Source of the DNA: Thalassolituus maritimus
Lineage (GTDB): Bacteria > Pseudomonadota > Gammaproteobacteria > Pseudomonadales > Oceanobacteraceae
DNA: 64,000 nt
Direction: 5' to 3'
NCBI RefSeq assembly: GCF_900156675.1
Contig: NZ_FTOH01000001.1
Coordinates: 1-64,000 of the forward strand
The notes below the pieces were generated by a model. It searched no databases. It was not told the DNA's origin and worked only from the letters and a program-made list of their open reading frames with translations. This document shows positions 16,309 to 24,765 of the stretch, one piece after another; position 1 is the stretch's first letter; every line of letters starts with the position of its first letter. A program made the position numbers and the translations under genes.

Positions 16309-16566
16309 ATGGTCAAACAGGTTCTCAACGAGCAACTCGAATCCCTTCATCGTACCCTCAAAGAAAGCCCAGAACTCGACTCTGAAACCCACGAGCTGTT
16401 GCTCAAAATTGCTGATGACATCGCCAAGCTGGAGAGTAATGAAGCAGGCTCACCTGAATTGAGCGATGCGGTACAGGAGCAGGTCATCCGCTTTGAACAT
16501 GAACATCCAGCGATCGCGGCTATACTTCGTCAACTGACCGACACTCTGGGGCGCATTGGCGTCTAA
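16309..16566 (+). CDS. DUF4404-family protein
   Basis: An 85-residue, entirely helical, acidic protein (LNEQLESLHRTLKESPELD near the start and ALAAILRQLTDTL-like FEHEHPAIAAILRQL at the end). The pattern and length match DUF4404, a family with no known role. A strong AGGAGAAGG site precedes the ATG. It is followed 12 bp later by a CBS-domain gene, indicating one transcript. Confidence 0.8.
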   Translation: MVKQVLNEQLESLHRTLKESPELDSETHELLLKIADDIAKLESNEAGSPELSDAVQEQVIRFEHEHPAIAAILRQLTDTLGRIGV

Positions 16567-16578
16567 GGAGCATCCCAA

Positions 16579-17013
16579 ATGCGTCATATGCCGACCATTA
16601 CCGAACTCATGACGGCGTTTCCGGCTCATGTCGAAGAGAGCACGAGCCTGGCAGAAGCCGCCCGCGTGATGGAGGTCCATCATTGTCATCACGTCCCTGT
16701 CATGAATCACCATGAAGTCACGGGACTTCTTACGTGGGCTGATATCGAACTCGCACGAAGCCCTGGGCACCCAGCCAGTGATATCAGCGAACTGACGGCC
16801 TTAGATATGTGCCGCCGGGAGATTCCCGCCATAGACCTTCATACCCGCCTCGATGTTGTTCTTGATCGGATGGTTCAGGATGACTTTGATGCGGTGTTGA
16901 TTATGAAAGGTGACCGTCTTGCAGGAATATTCACTCTGGAAGATGCTGCGAAAGGTTTTTCGGCCTGGTTAAAGAAAACCTATTTACCTACCGATGATCC
17001 GGGGTGCGCCTGA
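16579..17013 (+). CDS. CBS-domain-pair protein
   Basis: A 144-residue stand-alone CBS pair. Domain one runs from TITELMTAFPAHVEEST to VTGLLTWADIELAR; domain two from EIPAIDLHTRLDVVL to DRLAGIFTLEDAAKGFSAW. Such modules bind adenine nucleotides and act as energy or redox sensors for a partner protein. AAGGAG lies 8 nt before the ATG. It is the second gene after DUF4404, and a strong terminator follows at 17049. A His-rich stretch, HHCHHVPVMNHH (residues 34-45), is unusual and could bind metal. Confidence 0.87.
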   Translation: MRHMPTITELMTAFPAHVEESTSLAEAARVMEVHHCHHVPVMNHHEVTGLLTWADIELARSPGHPASDISELTALDMCRREIPAIDLHTRLDVVLDRMVQDDFDAVLIMKGDRLAGIFTLEDAAKGFSAWLKKTYLPTDDPGCA

Positions 17014-17048
17014 CAGGTGTCCGGCTGAATAAAATCATTTTCTGCATT

Positions 17049-17075
17049 AAAAAAGGGCGTTAAGCTCTTTTTTTG
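17049..17075 (+). terminator. Rho-independent terminator after the CBS gene
   Basis: AAAAAAGGGC pairs with GCTCTTTTTT (one G-T pair, loop GTTAA) and runs directly into T7. It ends the DUF4404-CBS transcript. Confidence 0.85.
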
Positions 17076-17284
17076 CATCTGGATGAAGCAGTAATTATCC
17101 GGGTGTCACAAACGCTTGACGGAATAGGTGGTTGTCGCGTTTTTTTCTGATTGTCACATCACTGAAAAAATTCTTTCATCATCAACAAGTTAGGCTGCAG
17201 CGTCGGCTATCGCAATGCTGCAGTGCGTGGTTATCGAGGCTCATTTATGCGTCTTTTGCCTAATTTAATTCGACCCGATTAAGC

Positions 17285-17300
17285 TGGTACGGGTTTTGCG
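17285..17300 (+). promoter_or_regulatory. Sigma-54-type promoter
   Basis: TGGTACGGGTTTTGCG has the invariant GG-N10-GC spacing of sigma-54 -24/-12 elements and close agreement with TGGCACG-N4-TTGC. Transcription would start near 17311, about 20 bp before the regulator gene. The ~200 bp upstream contains two TTGTCAC/GTGTCAC motifs (17101-17107, 17151-17157) that could be activator sites. With the terminator at 17049-17075 this accounts for the 317-bp gap. Confidence 0.55.
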
Positions 17301-17329
17301 ACAGCATAAGCATTCAGGAGGAGCAGCCT

Positions 17330-18034
17330 ATGTACAAAATCGCAGATATCCAGGAATACCGTAAAGACAGCGGCATCAAGTCATCCCCATCAGCGTGGGT
17401 GAATGAAGTAGCCAATGTATTGGAAAGTCGTTACCACGATGATGAAGCTATTCAGCAGTTGCTGATGCTAGCGACTCAGGTGACAGGTCTTAGCAATATC
17501 TCAATCGCCGTACCGGATTCTCCGAGCCGTTTTAAAGCTCAGTATTGTTCGACAGGCATCAGCAACGGCGTTTACAGCTTTGCAGTTCAGCATGCTCTGT
17601 GCCGTCAGTTTGAAAGCCGTGAGTGGTTGACGATTGGTGATAACAGTGAGCGCCCAGAGCACTTTGATCCACAGCTTGAATCTCTTTCTGGCTCTATGCG
17701 TTGTCTGCTGGTCCCGCTGACTATTCGTCAGTCTGTCATGGCAGTTATGGTGGTTGATCTGCGCGGTCATGATGCGGGCACCCTGGATCTTGCGGAGATC
17801 CGCTTTATTGGTGCTCAGATTGCGACCATTCTTGCGACTCAGGTTGTGCCGAATTTCAAAACACTTTATGCGCGTCCTTATCAGCGGGTTCAGGAAAACG
17901 AACTGGATGATATTCACGCGGCTATTGATAAGTGCAACGGCAACAAGACGATGGCGGCCAAAGTACTTGGACTGACGCCACGCCAGCTGCGTTACCGCCT
18001 TTCAAAACTCAGCGAAGAAGCTGCTGAGGCGTAA
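17330..18034 (+). CDS. GAF-like sensor with C-terminal Fis-type HTH (no AAA+ domain)
   Basis: A 234-residue protein. Residues ~30-175 look like a GAF domain (LLMLATQVTGLSNISIAVPD, MRCLLVPLTIRQSVMAVMVV, LAEIRFIGAQIATILATQ). Residues ~195-230 are a Fis/HTH_8 helix-turn-helix: DDIHAAIDKCNGNKTMAAKVLGLTPRQLRYRL split over two helices, as at the end of NifA/NorR/NtrC activators. The central AAA+ ATPase domain is absent and there is no gap in the frame, so it cannot remodel sigma-54 polymerase itself. GGAGGAG precedes the ATG. It sits behind a sigma-54-like promoter and upstream of a GT4 gene, 61 bp away. It may be an antagonist or co-regulator of a true enhancer-binding protein. Confidence 0.8.
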   Translation: MYKIADIQEYRKDSGIKSSPSAWVNEVANVLESRYHDDEAIQQLLMLATQVTGLSNISIAVPDSPSRFKAQYCSTGISNGVYSFAVQHALCRQFESREWLTIGDNSERPEHFDPQLESLSGSMRCLLVPLTIRQSVMAVMVVDLRGHDAGTLDLAEIRFIGAQIATILATQVVPNFKTLYARPYQRVQENELDDIHAAIDKCNGNKTMAAKVLGLTPRQLRYRLSKLSEEAAEA

Positions 18035-18095
18035 TTAAACTGTCATTGATTGCCCGGCAAACTAGCTCTTATGAGTAGTTATTGCTGGGTATGAC

Positions 18096-19262
18096 ATGAG
18101 CATTCGTCACATATGTGTCGTTACAGAAACGTATCTTCCTGAAGTGAATGGTGTTGCTAATTCTCTGCAGCACCTGTTCACTCACCTCAATCCCGATCTT
18201 TATCAGGTCACCATTGTGCGACCAGCTCCGAGGGTCGACATGGAGGCACCGGATAATGAAGTCTGGGTAAAAGGTATCAGCATTCCGCAGTATCCAGACC
18301 TTCAGCTAGGCCTGCCTTCAAAGACGGCTCTCCGGTCTCACTGGAAAGCCAACCCACCTGATCTGGTTTATGTGGCAACGGAAGGCTTGCTTGGTGCTTC
18401 TGCGGTCGCGATGGCCCGCGAATATCATTTGCCTGTCATCAGCGCGTTTCACACTAATTTTCATCGTTACAGCGGCTACTATGGTCTCGGTGTTATGCGT
18501 CGTATGATTATGGCCTGGATGCGCCGCTTCCATAACCGGACGCACGTTACCCTGGTGCCATCACGTTCTATGGTGAATGAGTTGACCAGTGAAGGTATGC
18601 AGCGCGTTGAGTGGTTGCCTCACGGCGTAGACTGTCGTCGTTTTAATCCTGCACATCGATCTGCGACCTTGAGAGAGGAATGGGGCGTTGAACCTGGTGA
18701 GCAGGTGGCGCTTTGTGTCGGGCGCGTCGCAGCGGAAAAAAATCTGATCGTGGCCCTGAAAGCTGTGCGACAAATGCGTCGGGAAGGACGCCAGATACGA
18801 CCTGTGATTGTCGGTGATGGCCCACTACGTGAAACTCTGTCCGAGGAGTTTCCTGAAGCGGTGTTCACTGGCGTGAAAACCGGTCAGGCGTTGTCTGAGT
18901 GCTTCGCGTCTGCTGATCTCTTTTTAATGCCCAGTCAGACGGAGACCTTTGGTCTGGTGACTCTCGAGGCGATGGCCAGTGGGTTACCTGTGGTCGCGTA
19001 TGACATGGCCGCAGCCAGAGAATTTGTTCGGACAGGTGTCGATGGCTCTCTTGCGTCTGATGAAACGGATGAGGCATTTACTGATGCGCTTCGCGTTGCC
19101 TTACGCTTTGATTCTACCCTGATGGGGCTGGATGCCCGGAGTCAGGCCGAACAGCTTTCCTGGGATATGGTTGCGCGGCAATTTGAGCGCCGCGTAGAAG
19201 CTTTATTAGCGACTCATTGCGAATCACGTGGAGTGGTACACCCCTTGCAGATGACTTCTTGA
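18096..19262 (+). CDS. GT4-family glycosyltransferase, paralogue of the 6387-7592 enzyme
   Basis: A 388-residue GT-B glycosyltransferase. It opens with ICVVTETYLPEVNGVANSL, nearly the same as the first GT4 enzyme of the window, and shares FHTNFHRYSGYYGLG, LCVGRVAAEKNL, PVIVGDGPL and MPSQTETFGLVTLEAMASG, the donor-site EX7E region. This is the mannosyl/glucosyl transferase type acting on membrane lipids or glycans. CTGGGTATGAC precedes the ATG. It follows the GAF/Fis regulator and precedes a 104-aa gene by 27 bp, so it probably belongs to that transcript. The acceptor is unknown. Confidence 0.83.
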   Translation: MSIRHICVVTETYLPEVNGVANSLQHLFTHLNPDLYQVTIVRPAPRVDMEAPDNEVWVKGISIPQYPDLQLGLPSKTALRSHWKANPPDLVYVATEGLLGASAVAMAREYHLPVISAFHTNFHRYSGYYGLGVMRRMIMAWMRRFHNRTHVTLVPSRSMVNELTSEGMQRVEWLPHGVDCRRFNPAHRSATLREEWGVEPGEQVALCVGRVAAEKNLIVALKAVRQMRREGRQIRPVIVGDGPLRETLSEEFPEAVFTGVKTGQALSECFASADLFLMPSQTETFGLVTLEAMASGLPVVAYDMAAAREFVRTGVDGSLASDETDEAFTDALRVALRFDSTLMGLDARSQAEQLSWDMVARQFERRVEALLATHCESRGVVHPLQMTS

Positions 19263-19289
19263 TAAGTATATCTGTAGGGGGAAGAAGTT

Positions 19290-19604
19290 ATGGTGGAATT
19301 CAACCGCCGTAGTATTGCGTTACTCCGAAAAATAAAAAAAATCGCTAAAGACGAAGTGGGTTGCGAAATTCACTTTGATTCAAATACTCTCGAAAATGAT
19401 TTGCGGGTGCTGGTGCGAAGCGGCGTCAGTGCTGAACTTCTCGCGTTGGTAGAAGACTTTTTGCCCAGCCAGGCACCACCGGTTGAGCCACAGATGCAGG
19501 AAAGCCGGAAGGTGTATCGTGGCAGTGAAATTCTGATGGATGACTCGCCACGGGTGCGACAAGCGAAACAGAAAATGTATCGTGGGCAACTCGTCGAAGC
19601 TTAA
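19290..19604 (+). CDS. Uncharacterised 104-aa protein
   Basis: Not recognised. A basic N terminus (RRSIALLRKIKKIAKDEVG) leads into helical LENDLRVLVRSGVSAELLAL and a C-terminal part with two similar short motifs, RKVYRGSEI and QKMYRGQLV, about 28 residues apart. No signal peptide or membrane segment. GGGGGAAG lies just before the ATG. It follows the GT4 gene by 27 bp and is probably the last gene of that unit. Confidence 0.6.
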   Translation: MVEFNRRSIALLRKIKKIAKDEVGCEIHFDSNTLENDLRVLVRSGVSAELLALVEDFLPSQAPPVEPQMQESRKVYRGSEILMDDSPRVRQAKQKMYRGQLVEA

Positions 19605-19714
19605 ATCTGTTCCTTCATAGTGCAACGGCAGCTTATGTGTCATAAAGCGGTGCAAAGGTTGCCGCATTTCCGTCAATTAAGTACCGGGCTAAGTCGGGTG
19701 TTCTGATAAGAATA

Positions 19715-19805
19715 CTGACTTGGGTCAAGCTGTCTGCGAGTCCTCCATTCCTTTATAAGCATATTTGACACAGGTCAACGATGGAGCTGACAGCCTCGCT
19801 ATATT
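19715..19805 (+). promoter_or_regulatory. Tandem CRP/FNR-type (ANR) boxes and -10 element
   Basis: TTGAC-ACAG-GTCAA at 19765-19778 is a perfect FNR-type palindrome. A -10 TATATT at 19800-19805 puts the start near 19812, so the box is centred about 41 bp upstream, the class II position. A second box, CTGAC-TTGG-GTCAA at 19715-19728, lies exactly 50 bp further upstream, near -91. This paired layout resembles strongly anaerobically induced FNR promoters such as yfiD. It drives the 39-aa gene. Confidence 0.7.
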
Positions 19806-19853
19806 GAGATTGAAACAACGACTTATGTCTCTTCTCAATGCGAGGTGCTTATT

Positions 19854-19973
19854 ATGTTTATGGACGAAGTTGTATTCTCTGGTCTTGCGATTGTCGGCCT
19901 TACCTGTGCTTTCTTTGTCGGCGTATATATTGCGGTGAAGAAAGACATTAAAAAGCACGGCACTGGCGAGTGA
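19854..19973 (+). CDS. 39-aa single-pass membrane protein (DUF3149-like)
   Basis: A short frame, MFMDEVVFSG at the start, then one membrane helix (LAIVGLTCAFFVGVYIAV, residues 11-28), then a basic cytosolic tail KKDIKKHGTGE. GAGGTG lies 6 nt before the ATG. Size and layout resemble DUF3149-type proteins and small subunits of membrane respiratory complexes; no assignment is certain. The tandem FNR-type boxes make it likely that it is expressed when oxygen is low. It ends 11 bp before the stop of the convergent rlpA gene. Confidence 0.6.
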   Translation: MFMDEVVFSGLAIVGLTCAFFVGVYIAVKKDIKKHGTGE

Positions 19974-19984
19974 GGTCTGGTCTC

Positions 19985-20770
19985 TCAGCGTTCCAGTTGA
20001 TGCTGAGAGAGCAGAACCGGCTGAGTGATGCCTTCATCGTTGAGGGATTCGATTAACGCGGGGACTTCCGATTCAGGAACAGGCCCTATGCGCACCCTGT
20101 GAAGGGTGATGTCGTCTCTTTCTTTCGGGTAGATACCGACTGTCCAGTCGCCTGCTCCTACGTTGGCAGTAATCCCGGATAATTTCTTACGCAGACGCTC
20201 TGCTGAGTCCGGGTTGCTTAGTGCACCCGCCTGAATCCATAGTACGGCTTCAGATAATGGTGCTTTTAATACTTCGATCTTTACTGGTGCCGTGCCGTCG
20301 TTATGAATATTCAGTTTTACGGCCGCTGCGTACGACAGATCAATAATCCTGCCTTCGTGAAATGGCCCTCGGTCGTTCACCCGGACGATGACCGACTGGC
20401 CGGTATCTTTGCGGGTAACTTTTACATACGACGGCAGTGGGAGCGTTTTGTGTGCTGCGGTCATTTTGTAGACATCGAAGGTTTCGCCGTTTGAGGTGTC
20501 GTGACCGTGAAATTTCATTCCGTACCATGAAGCGATGCCTTCCTGCGTGAAGCCCTCCGCATCCTTCATAACGTTATAGTCCTTACCCAGCACGCGATAG
20601 CGCGACGGATTGCCCAGACTGCTGCGCGGTTCGGATACCGGTACGGGATCAGCAATTGCCTTGATGTCAGCGATTGGCGCCGGCGTAAAATCGTTCGCGT
20701 GCTGATAACGGGACGTTGCGCAGCCATGAAGCAGAACTAGACTGACCAGAACGGCCAGCCCACGCATCAT
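19985..20770 (-). CDS. rlpA: RlpA-family septal-ring lipoprotein with SPOR domain
   Basis: A 261-residue lipoprotein (lipobox LLHGC, Cys17). The central double-psi beta-barrel is clear: GIASWYGMKFHGHDTSNGE, AAHKTLPLPSYVKV and VNDRGPFHEGRIIDLSYAAA hold the catalytic Asp/Glu positions of RlpA lytic transglycosylases. The last ~80 residues (VLWIQAGALSNPDSAERL to VRIGPVPESEVPAL) form a SPOR domain that binds denuded septal peptidoglycan. It cleaves naked glycan strands in the periplasm. Start codon overlaps the mltB stop by 4 nt. It is the last gene of the elongasome operon here, while dacA, its usual downstream neighbour, is 14.7 kb away. Confidence 0.93.
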   Translation of the reverse strand: MMRGLAVLVSLVLLHGCATSRYQHANDFTPAPIADIKAIADPVPVSEPRSSLGNPSRYRVLGKDYNVMKDAEGFTQEGIASWYGMKFHGHDTSNGETFDVYKMTAAHKTLPLPSYVKVTRKDTGQSVIVRVNDRGPFHEGRIIDLSYAAAVKLNIHNDGTAPVKIEVLKAPLSEAVLWIQAGALSNPDSAERLRKKLSGITANVGAGDWTVGIYPKERDDITLHRVRIGPVPESEVPALIESLNDEGITQPVLLSQHQLER

Positions 20771-21738
20771 TGCTTGTCCTCACTCAGAGCCTGGCTGAGC
20801 TGATACACCGCCATGGCGTACAGCTTACTGTGGTTGTATTGAGTTATAACGTAGAAGTTATATTCACCAAGCCAGTATTCATCGCCTTCTTTACCTTCGA
20901 GGCGCATCAGGTTGGCTGGCTTCTCGCTCTCGATATCGACTGGCAACTCAACACCTGCGGCTGTCAGGTCTGCAACCGTGTGCTGTGGTTTACGGCTGAC
21001 ATTGACCAGCGGTTCGTACTTATCGCCACTGACGGTGACTCTGTGCGTCACAGGCTCGTCTGTTTTCCAGCCGTGCTCTGAGAAATAGTTAGCCACACTG
21101 TGGATGGCATCCACTGGGTTGCCCCACAGATCACGTTTGCCATCGCCATCACCGTCGACAGCGTAGTGCAGATAGCTGGTGGGGATAAATTGCCCATAGC
21201 CCATGGCGCCCGCATAAGAGCCCTTGATGGTACCCGGGTCGACGCCTTCTTCACGGGCGAGGGCGAACATGGCTTTCAGCTCGCGCCAGAACAGTGGACG
21301 TTTCGGGTAATCGAAAGCGAGTGTTGAGAGCGAGTCCAACACTCTGTATCCACCCTGGCGGGTGCCGTAAAAGGTTTCTACGCCAATGATAGCTGCAATA
21401 ATTTCCGGCGGTACGCCGTATTTCTTTTCAGCTTCGGCGAGAATATCAGCCTGGCTTTCGAGAAAGTTCTTACCTGCACTGATCCGTTTTTCTGTCAGAA
21501 AAATATCCTGATACCGCGCCCAGTTCATGGTGCGTTCGGCAGGACGCTGAATGGCTTCGAGCACTGAATCCATCTTTTCAGCCTGTTTCAGCCAGTTGCG
21601 TACTTCTTCTGCCGGAATGCCGTATTCCTTTTCCACTTCGGCGACGAACTCGTCGGTACGTTCGTGCTGGTCGTAGGCTGCGCCTGCGAAGGGCGCAGAA
21701 GCTGCCAAGGTGATTGCAGCTAACACATGTTTCAACAT
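20767..21738 (-). CDS. mltB: Lytic murein transglycosylase B
   Basis: A 323-residue protein with a signal peptide (AAITLAASAPFAGA). The family core is AAIIGVETFYGTRQGGYRVLDSL with catalytic Glu in GVETFYG, followed by YAGAMGYGQFIPTSYLHYAV and DGDGDGKRDLWGNPVDAIHSVANYF split across the substrate groove. It cuts the MurNAc-GlcNAc bond to give 1,6-anhydro ends. There is no lipobox, so it is a soluble-type homologue like Pseudomonas SltB1. It lies between rodA (13-bp gap) and rlpA (overlap), the Pseudomonas-type order. Confidence 0.94.
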   Translation of the reverse strand: MLKHVLAAITLAASAPFAGAAYDQHERTDEFVAEVEKEYGIPAEEVRNWLKQAEKMDSVLEAIQRPAERTMNWARYQDIFLTEKRISAGKNFLESQADILAEAEKKYGVPPEIIAAIIGVETFYGTRQGGYRVLDSLSTLAFDYPKRPLFWRELKAMFALAREEGVDPGTIKGSYAGAMGYGQFIPTSYLHYAVDGDGDGKRDLWGNPVDAIHSVANYFSEHGWKTDEPVTHRVTVSGDKYEPLVNVSRKPQHTVADLTAAGVELPVDIESEKPANLMRLEGKEGDEYWLGEYNFYVITQYNHSKLYAMAVYQLSQALSEDKQ

Positions 21739-21751
21739 AGTAATAACCCTG

Positions 21752-22903
21752 TTATTTCCTTTGCCGATGAGTGTACATCGACATAATCAGGCCAAAGCCC
21801 AGAAGCAGACTGACGACAGACGTTCCGCCGTAACTCACCAGTGGTAGGGGTACGCCTACGACCGGAAGAATGCCGCTGACCATGCCTATATTCACGAAGA
21901 CATAGATAAAAAACGTGACTGACATGCTACCAGACAGCAGTCGACCGAAAAGAGTTTCGCACCGGCTGGAAATGTAAAGGCAGCGCAGAATAATTAAGGC
22001 ATAGAGCGCCAGTAGCAGGCAGACGCCAATTAATCCATGCTCCTCTGCCAGGACGGCAATGATGAAGTCGGTATGGCTCTCTGGTAGAAATTCGAGCTGG
22101 GATTGAGTCCCCTGAAGGTAACCCTTGCCATGAATACCGCCCGAGCCGATCGCCGTTTTCGATTGAATTATATTCCAGCCTGAGCCGAGCGGATCGGACT
22201 CGGGGTTCAGGAACGTAAGAACACGTTGCTTCTGATAAGCGTGCATTACGAAGAACCACATAACCGGCGCCATCGCCGCGACTATGCCGATCATGGAAAA
22301 AATCAGGAGCCAGGACATCCCGGCAAAAAACAGTACTAACAACCCCGAGGTGCTGATCAGTATCGACGTGCCTAAATCAGGCTGTTTCAGGATCAGGATC
22401 GTGGGAATAAAAATAATGACCAGTGCCTGAAGAAGGTCACGAAAGCGCGGCGGTACGGGCCGTTTGGCCATAAACCAGGCGACCGCTAATGGTAGCGCCA
22501 GCTTCACCAGCTCAGACGGCTGAAAGCGGGGTAATGGCCCGGGTAAGTCCAGCCAGCGCTGAGCGCCTTTTGCGCCGACCCCCGCAACCAATACGCCGAC
22601 CAATAGTAAAGTACCTACGGCTAACGCCCAAGGCGCGATAAGTTGGTAGAGGCGCGGTGGAATCTGGGCAGTAATGAATAGCAGTAGGGTGCCGATACCA
22701 AAGTGCACAGCCTGACGTTTCACCATGCCGATTTCCTGACCGCTGCCACTGTAAAGGATAGCCAGCCCGGTGGTGGCGAGTGCAATAAGTAGCAGTAGAA
22801 GTATCAGGTCGATGTGCAATCGCGCGAAAAAGGCACCGCTGCGGTCGAAGGTATGATGCTGTGACGGCGTGGAGACCGTGCGACTGAAATCTGTACTGGC
22901 CAT
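21752..22903 (-). CDS. rodA: Peptidoglycan glycosyltransferase RodA (SEDS family)
   Basis: A 383-residue SEDS polymerase with about ten membrane helices. Signature stretches are RWLDLPGPLPRFQPSELVKL (loop with the catalytic Asp region), ILKQPDLGTSILI, SGWNIIQSKTAIGSGGIHGKG, FLPESHTDFIIAVLAEEHG and PLPLVSYGGTSVVSLL at the end. It polymerises glycan strands for side-wall growth with PBP2. Its start overlaps the mrdA stop in a TGATG junction, so the two partners are made in step. Complete and normal in length. Confidence 0.96.
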   Translation of the reverse strand: MASTDFSRTVSTPSQHHTFDRSGAFFARLHIDLILLLLLIALATTGLAILYSGSGQEIGMVKRQAVHFGIGTLLLFITAQIPPRLYQLIAPWALAVGTLLLVGVLVAGVGAKGAQRWLDLPGPLPRFQPSELVKLALPLAVAWFMAKRPVPPRFRDLLQALVIIFIPTILILKQPDLGTSILISTSGLLVLFFAGMSWLLIFSMIGIVAAMAPVMWFFVMHAYQKQRVLTFLNPESDPLGSGWNIIQSKTAIGSGGIHGKGYLQGTQSQLEFLPESHTDFIIAVLAEEHGLIGVCLLLALYALIILRCLYISSRCETLFGRLLSGSMSVTFFIYVFVNIGMVSGILPVVGVPLPLVSYGGTSVVSLLLGFGLIMSMYTHRQRK

Positions 22904-24756
22904 CAGCCCTCTGCGCCTCCCAGGTATTCATTGATGATGGACTGTGCGATCGGAGCCGCCGTGCGCCCGGACGATTCGCCATTTTCAACGATGACGGCAA
23001 TGGCGATCTGTGGTTTCTCTATCGGAGAGAACGCCATAAACCAGGCATGGTCGCGTAGACGCTCCTGAAGGGCTTCCGAATCGTATTCGGCATCCTGTTC
23101 AATACCCACAACCTGTGCTGTCCCGGTTTTGCCAGCAATCGGGAAGTCCAGGTTGGCGCGCAACGCGCGGGCAGTACCGTGGCGACCCGTAATCACGTGA
23201 TCCATGGCTGTGAACATGCGATCCCAGTCGGACGGATCTTTGAGTGTGATGTCGGGAATATCGCCGTGAGGAAACTCCGTCGGGACATTGTCTTCGGCAG
23301 CCAGCAGTCTTGGAACTTCCCATTTGCCTTTATTGGCCAGAACAGCGGTCGCTGTTGCCAGCTGTAATGGCGTCACGGCCATAAAGCCCTGCCCAATGCC
23401 GAGGTTGACCGTATCCCCCGGGTACCATGGGCCACGACCGGTGGCTCGCTTCCAGTCACGGTCTGGCAGAATTCCGGATACCGCCGAGATAACATCGACC
23501 GACATATCCCGGCCGAAGCCAAACTGGCCGAGGAATGGCGTGAGATCATCGATGCCTGTTTTGACGGCAACGTCGTAGAAGTAGGTATCGCAGGATTCCA
23601 CCACGGCCATTTCAAGATCGACGACGCCGTGTCCTTCGCGCTTCCAGTCCCGATAAAAGCGGTCATCATTTTCAAGCTGGAACCAGCCCGGATCGCGCAC
23701 TTTATAGTTCCAGGTGGTACTGCCAGCTTCCAGAGCGGCAAGACCGACAAAAGGTTTCAGGGTCGAGGCGGGTGGGTAAGTACCACGCGTCGCCCGATCG
23801 AAGAGTGGCTTGTCGAGACTGCTGGTCAGCGCTTCGTAATCATCGAAGGAAATCCCTGTAACAAAGGCGTTCGGGTCGTAACCGGGGTTACTGTATAGCG
23901 TGAGAATGCCGCCGGTTTCCACTTCGATAGCAACAACGGCACCGCGGCGCCCTTCAAGTAATTCTGCGGCAAGCAACTGGAGCCGGCTGTCGAGATGCAG
24001 CGTCAGATCGGTGCCCGGTTTCGGGTTCTCTCGCTGCATGGTTCTGAGCAGGCGTCCGCGGGCGTTAGTCTCAATACGCTCATAACCTACGTCACCATGG
24101 AGAATATCTTCGTAGCGTCTTTCGATACCGGTTTTACCTATATGGGAGGTCGCGCTGTAGCGTCGCTGGCTTTCTTCATCGTCCTCAATGCGTTCCTGAT
24201 CCCGCTGGTTAATCCGGCCGACGTAACCCAGCACGTGTGCAAAGGCATCGCCGTGCGGATAGTGTCGAATAAGCTGCGCCTCAACATCAACGCCGGGCAG
24301 ATAGAAACGGTTAACCATGATGGCGGCAATTTCTTCTTCGCTCAGCCGCTGACGCAGTACCACAGGTTCGTATGGACGGCGCCGGTAACTCGAGCGTTTC
24401 TCAAACTGCTCGAGATCCCGCTCAGACACGCCAACCAGCTCATCAAGAAAGGCGAGAGTCTCCTGGAGGTTATCTACTTTCTCGGGCACCAGAGTCAGGC
24501 TGTAGGCAGGAATGTTTTCAGCCAGAAGTATGCCGTTGCGGTCGTAGATCAGTCCGCGATTAGGTGCGATAGGGCGTATTTTTACCCGGTTGTTTTCAGA
24601 AAGGTCCTGATATTTTTCGTGCAGTGTGACCTGCAGGTAGGTCATGCGCCAGGCGAGGGTCAGCAGTGCCGAGACAACGAGAACCGCAGCGACGATGGCT
24701 CGTGCGCGGAAGAGTCTGCGCTCGTAGGCCTTATCCCTGATCGACTGTTCCCACAT
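22903..24756 (-). CDS. mrdA: Penicillin-binding protein 2 (D,D-transpeptidase)
   Basis: A 617-residue class B PBP. It has a basic cytosolic start (RDKAYERRLFRAR), one anchor helix, a pedestal with NRVKIRPIAPNRGLIYDRNG, and a transpeptidase domain with YPPASTLKP (SxxK, active Ser), ESCDTYFYD (SxD) and AGKTGTAQVV (KTG). The C-terminal block DHAWFMAFSPIEKPQIAIAV is also typical. It cross-links peptidoglycan in the Rod complex. It sits 9 bp downstream of rlmH and overlaps rodA. All catalytic motifs are intact. Confidence 0.96.
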   Translation of the reverse strand: MWEQSIRDKAYERRLFRARAIVAAVLVVSALLTLAWRMTYLQVTLHEKYQDLSENNRVKIRPIAPNRGLIYDRNGILLAENIPAYSLTLVPEKVDNLQETLAFLDELVGVSERDLEQFEKRSSYRRRPYEPVVLRQRLSEEEIAAIMVNRFYLPGVDVEAQLIRHYPHGDAFAHVLGYVGRINQRDQERIEDDEESQRRYSATSHIGKTGIERRYEDILHGDVGYERIETNARGRLLRTMQRENPKPGTDLTLHLDSRLQLLAAELLEGRRGAVVAIEVETGGILTLYSNPGYDPNAFVTGISFDDYEALTSSLDKPLFDRATRGTYPPASTLKPFVGLAALEAGSTTWNYKVRDPGWFQLENDDRFYRDWKREGHGVVDLEMAVVESCDTYFYDVAVKTGIDDLTPFLGQFGFGRDMSVDVISAVSGILPDRDWKRATGRGPWYPGDTVNLGIGQGFMAVTPLQLATATAVLANKGKWEVPRLLAAEDNVPTEFPHGDIPDITLKDPSDWDRMFTAMDHVITGRHGTARALRANLDFPIAGKTGTAQVVGIEQDAEYDSEALQERLRDHAWFMAFSPIEKPQIAIAVIVENGESSGRTAAPIAQSIINEYLGGAEG

Positions 24757-24765
24757 ACTCCAGCC

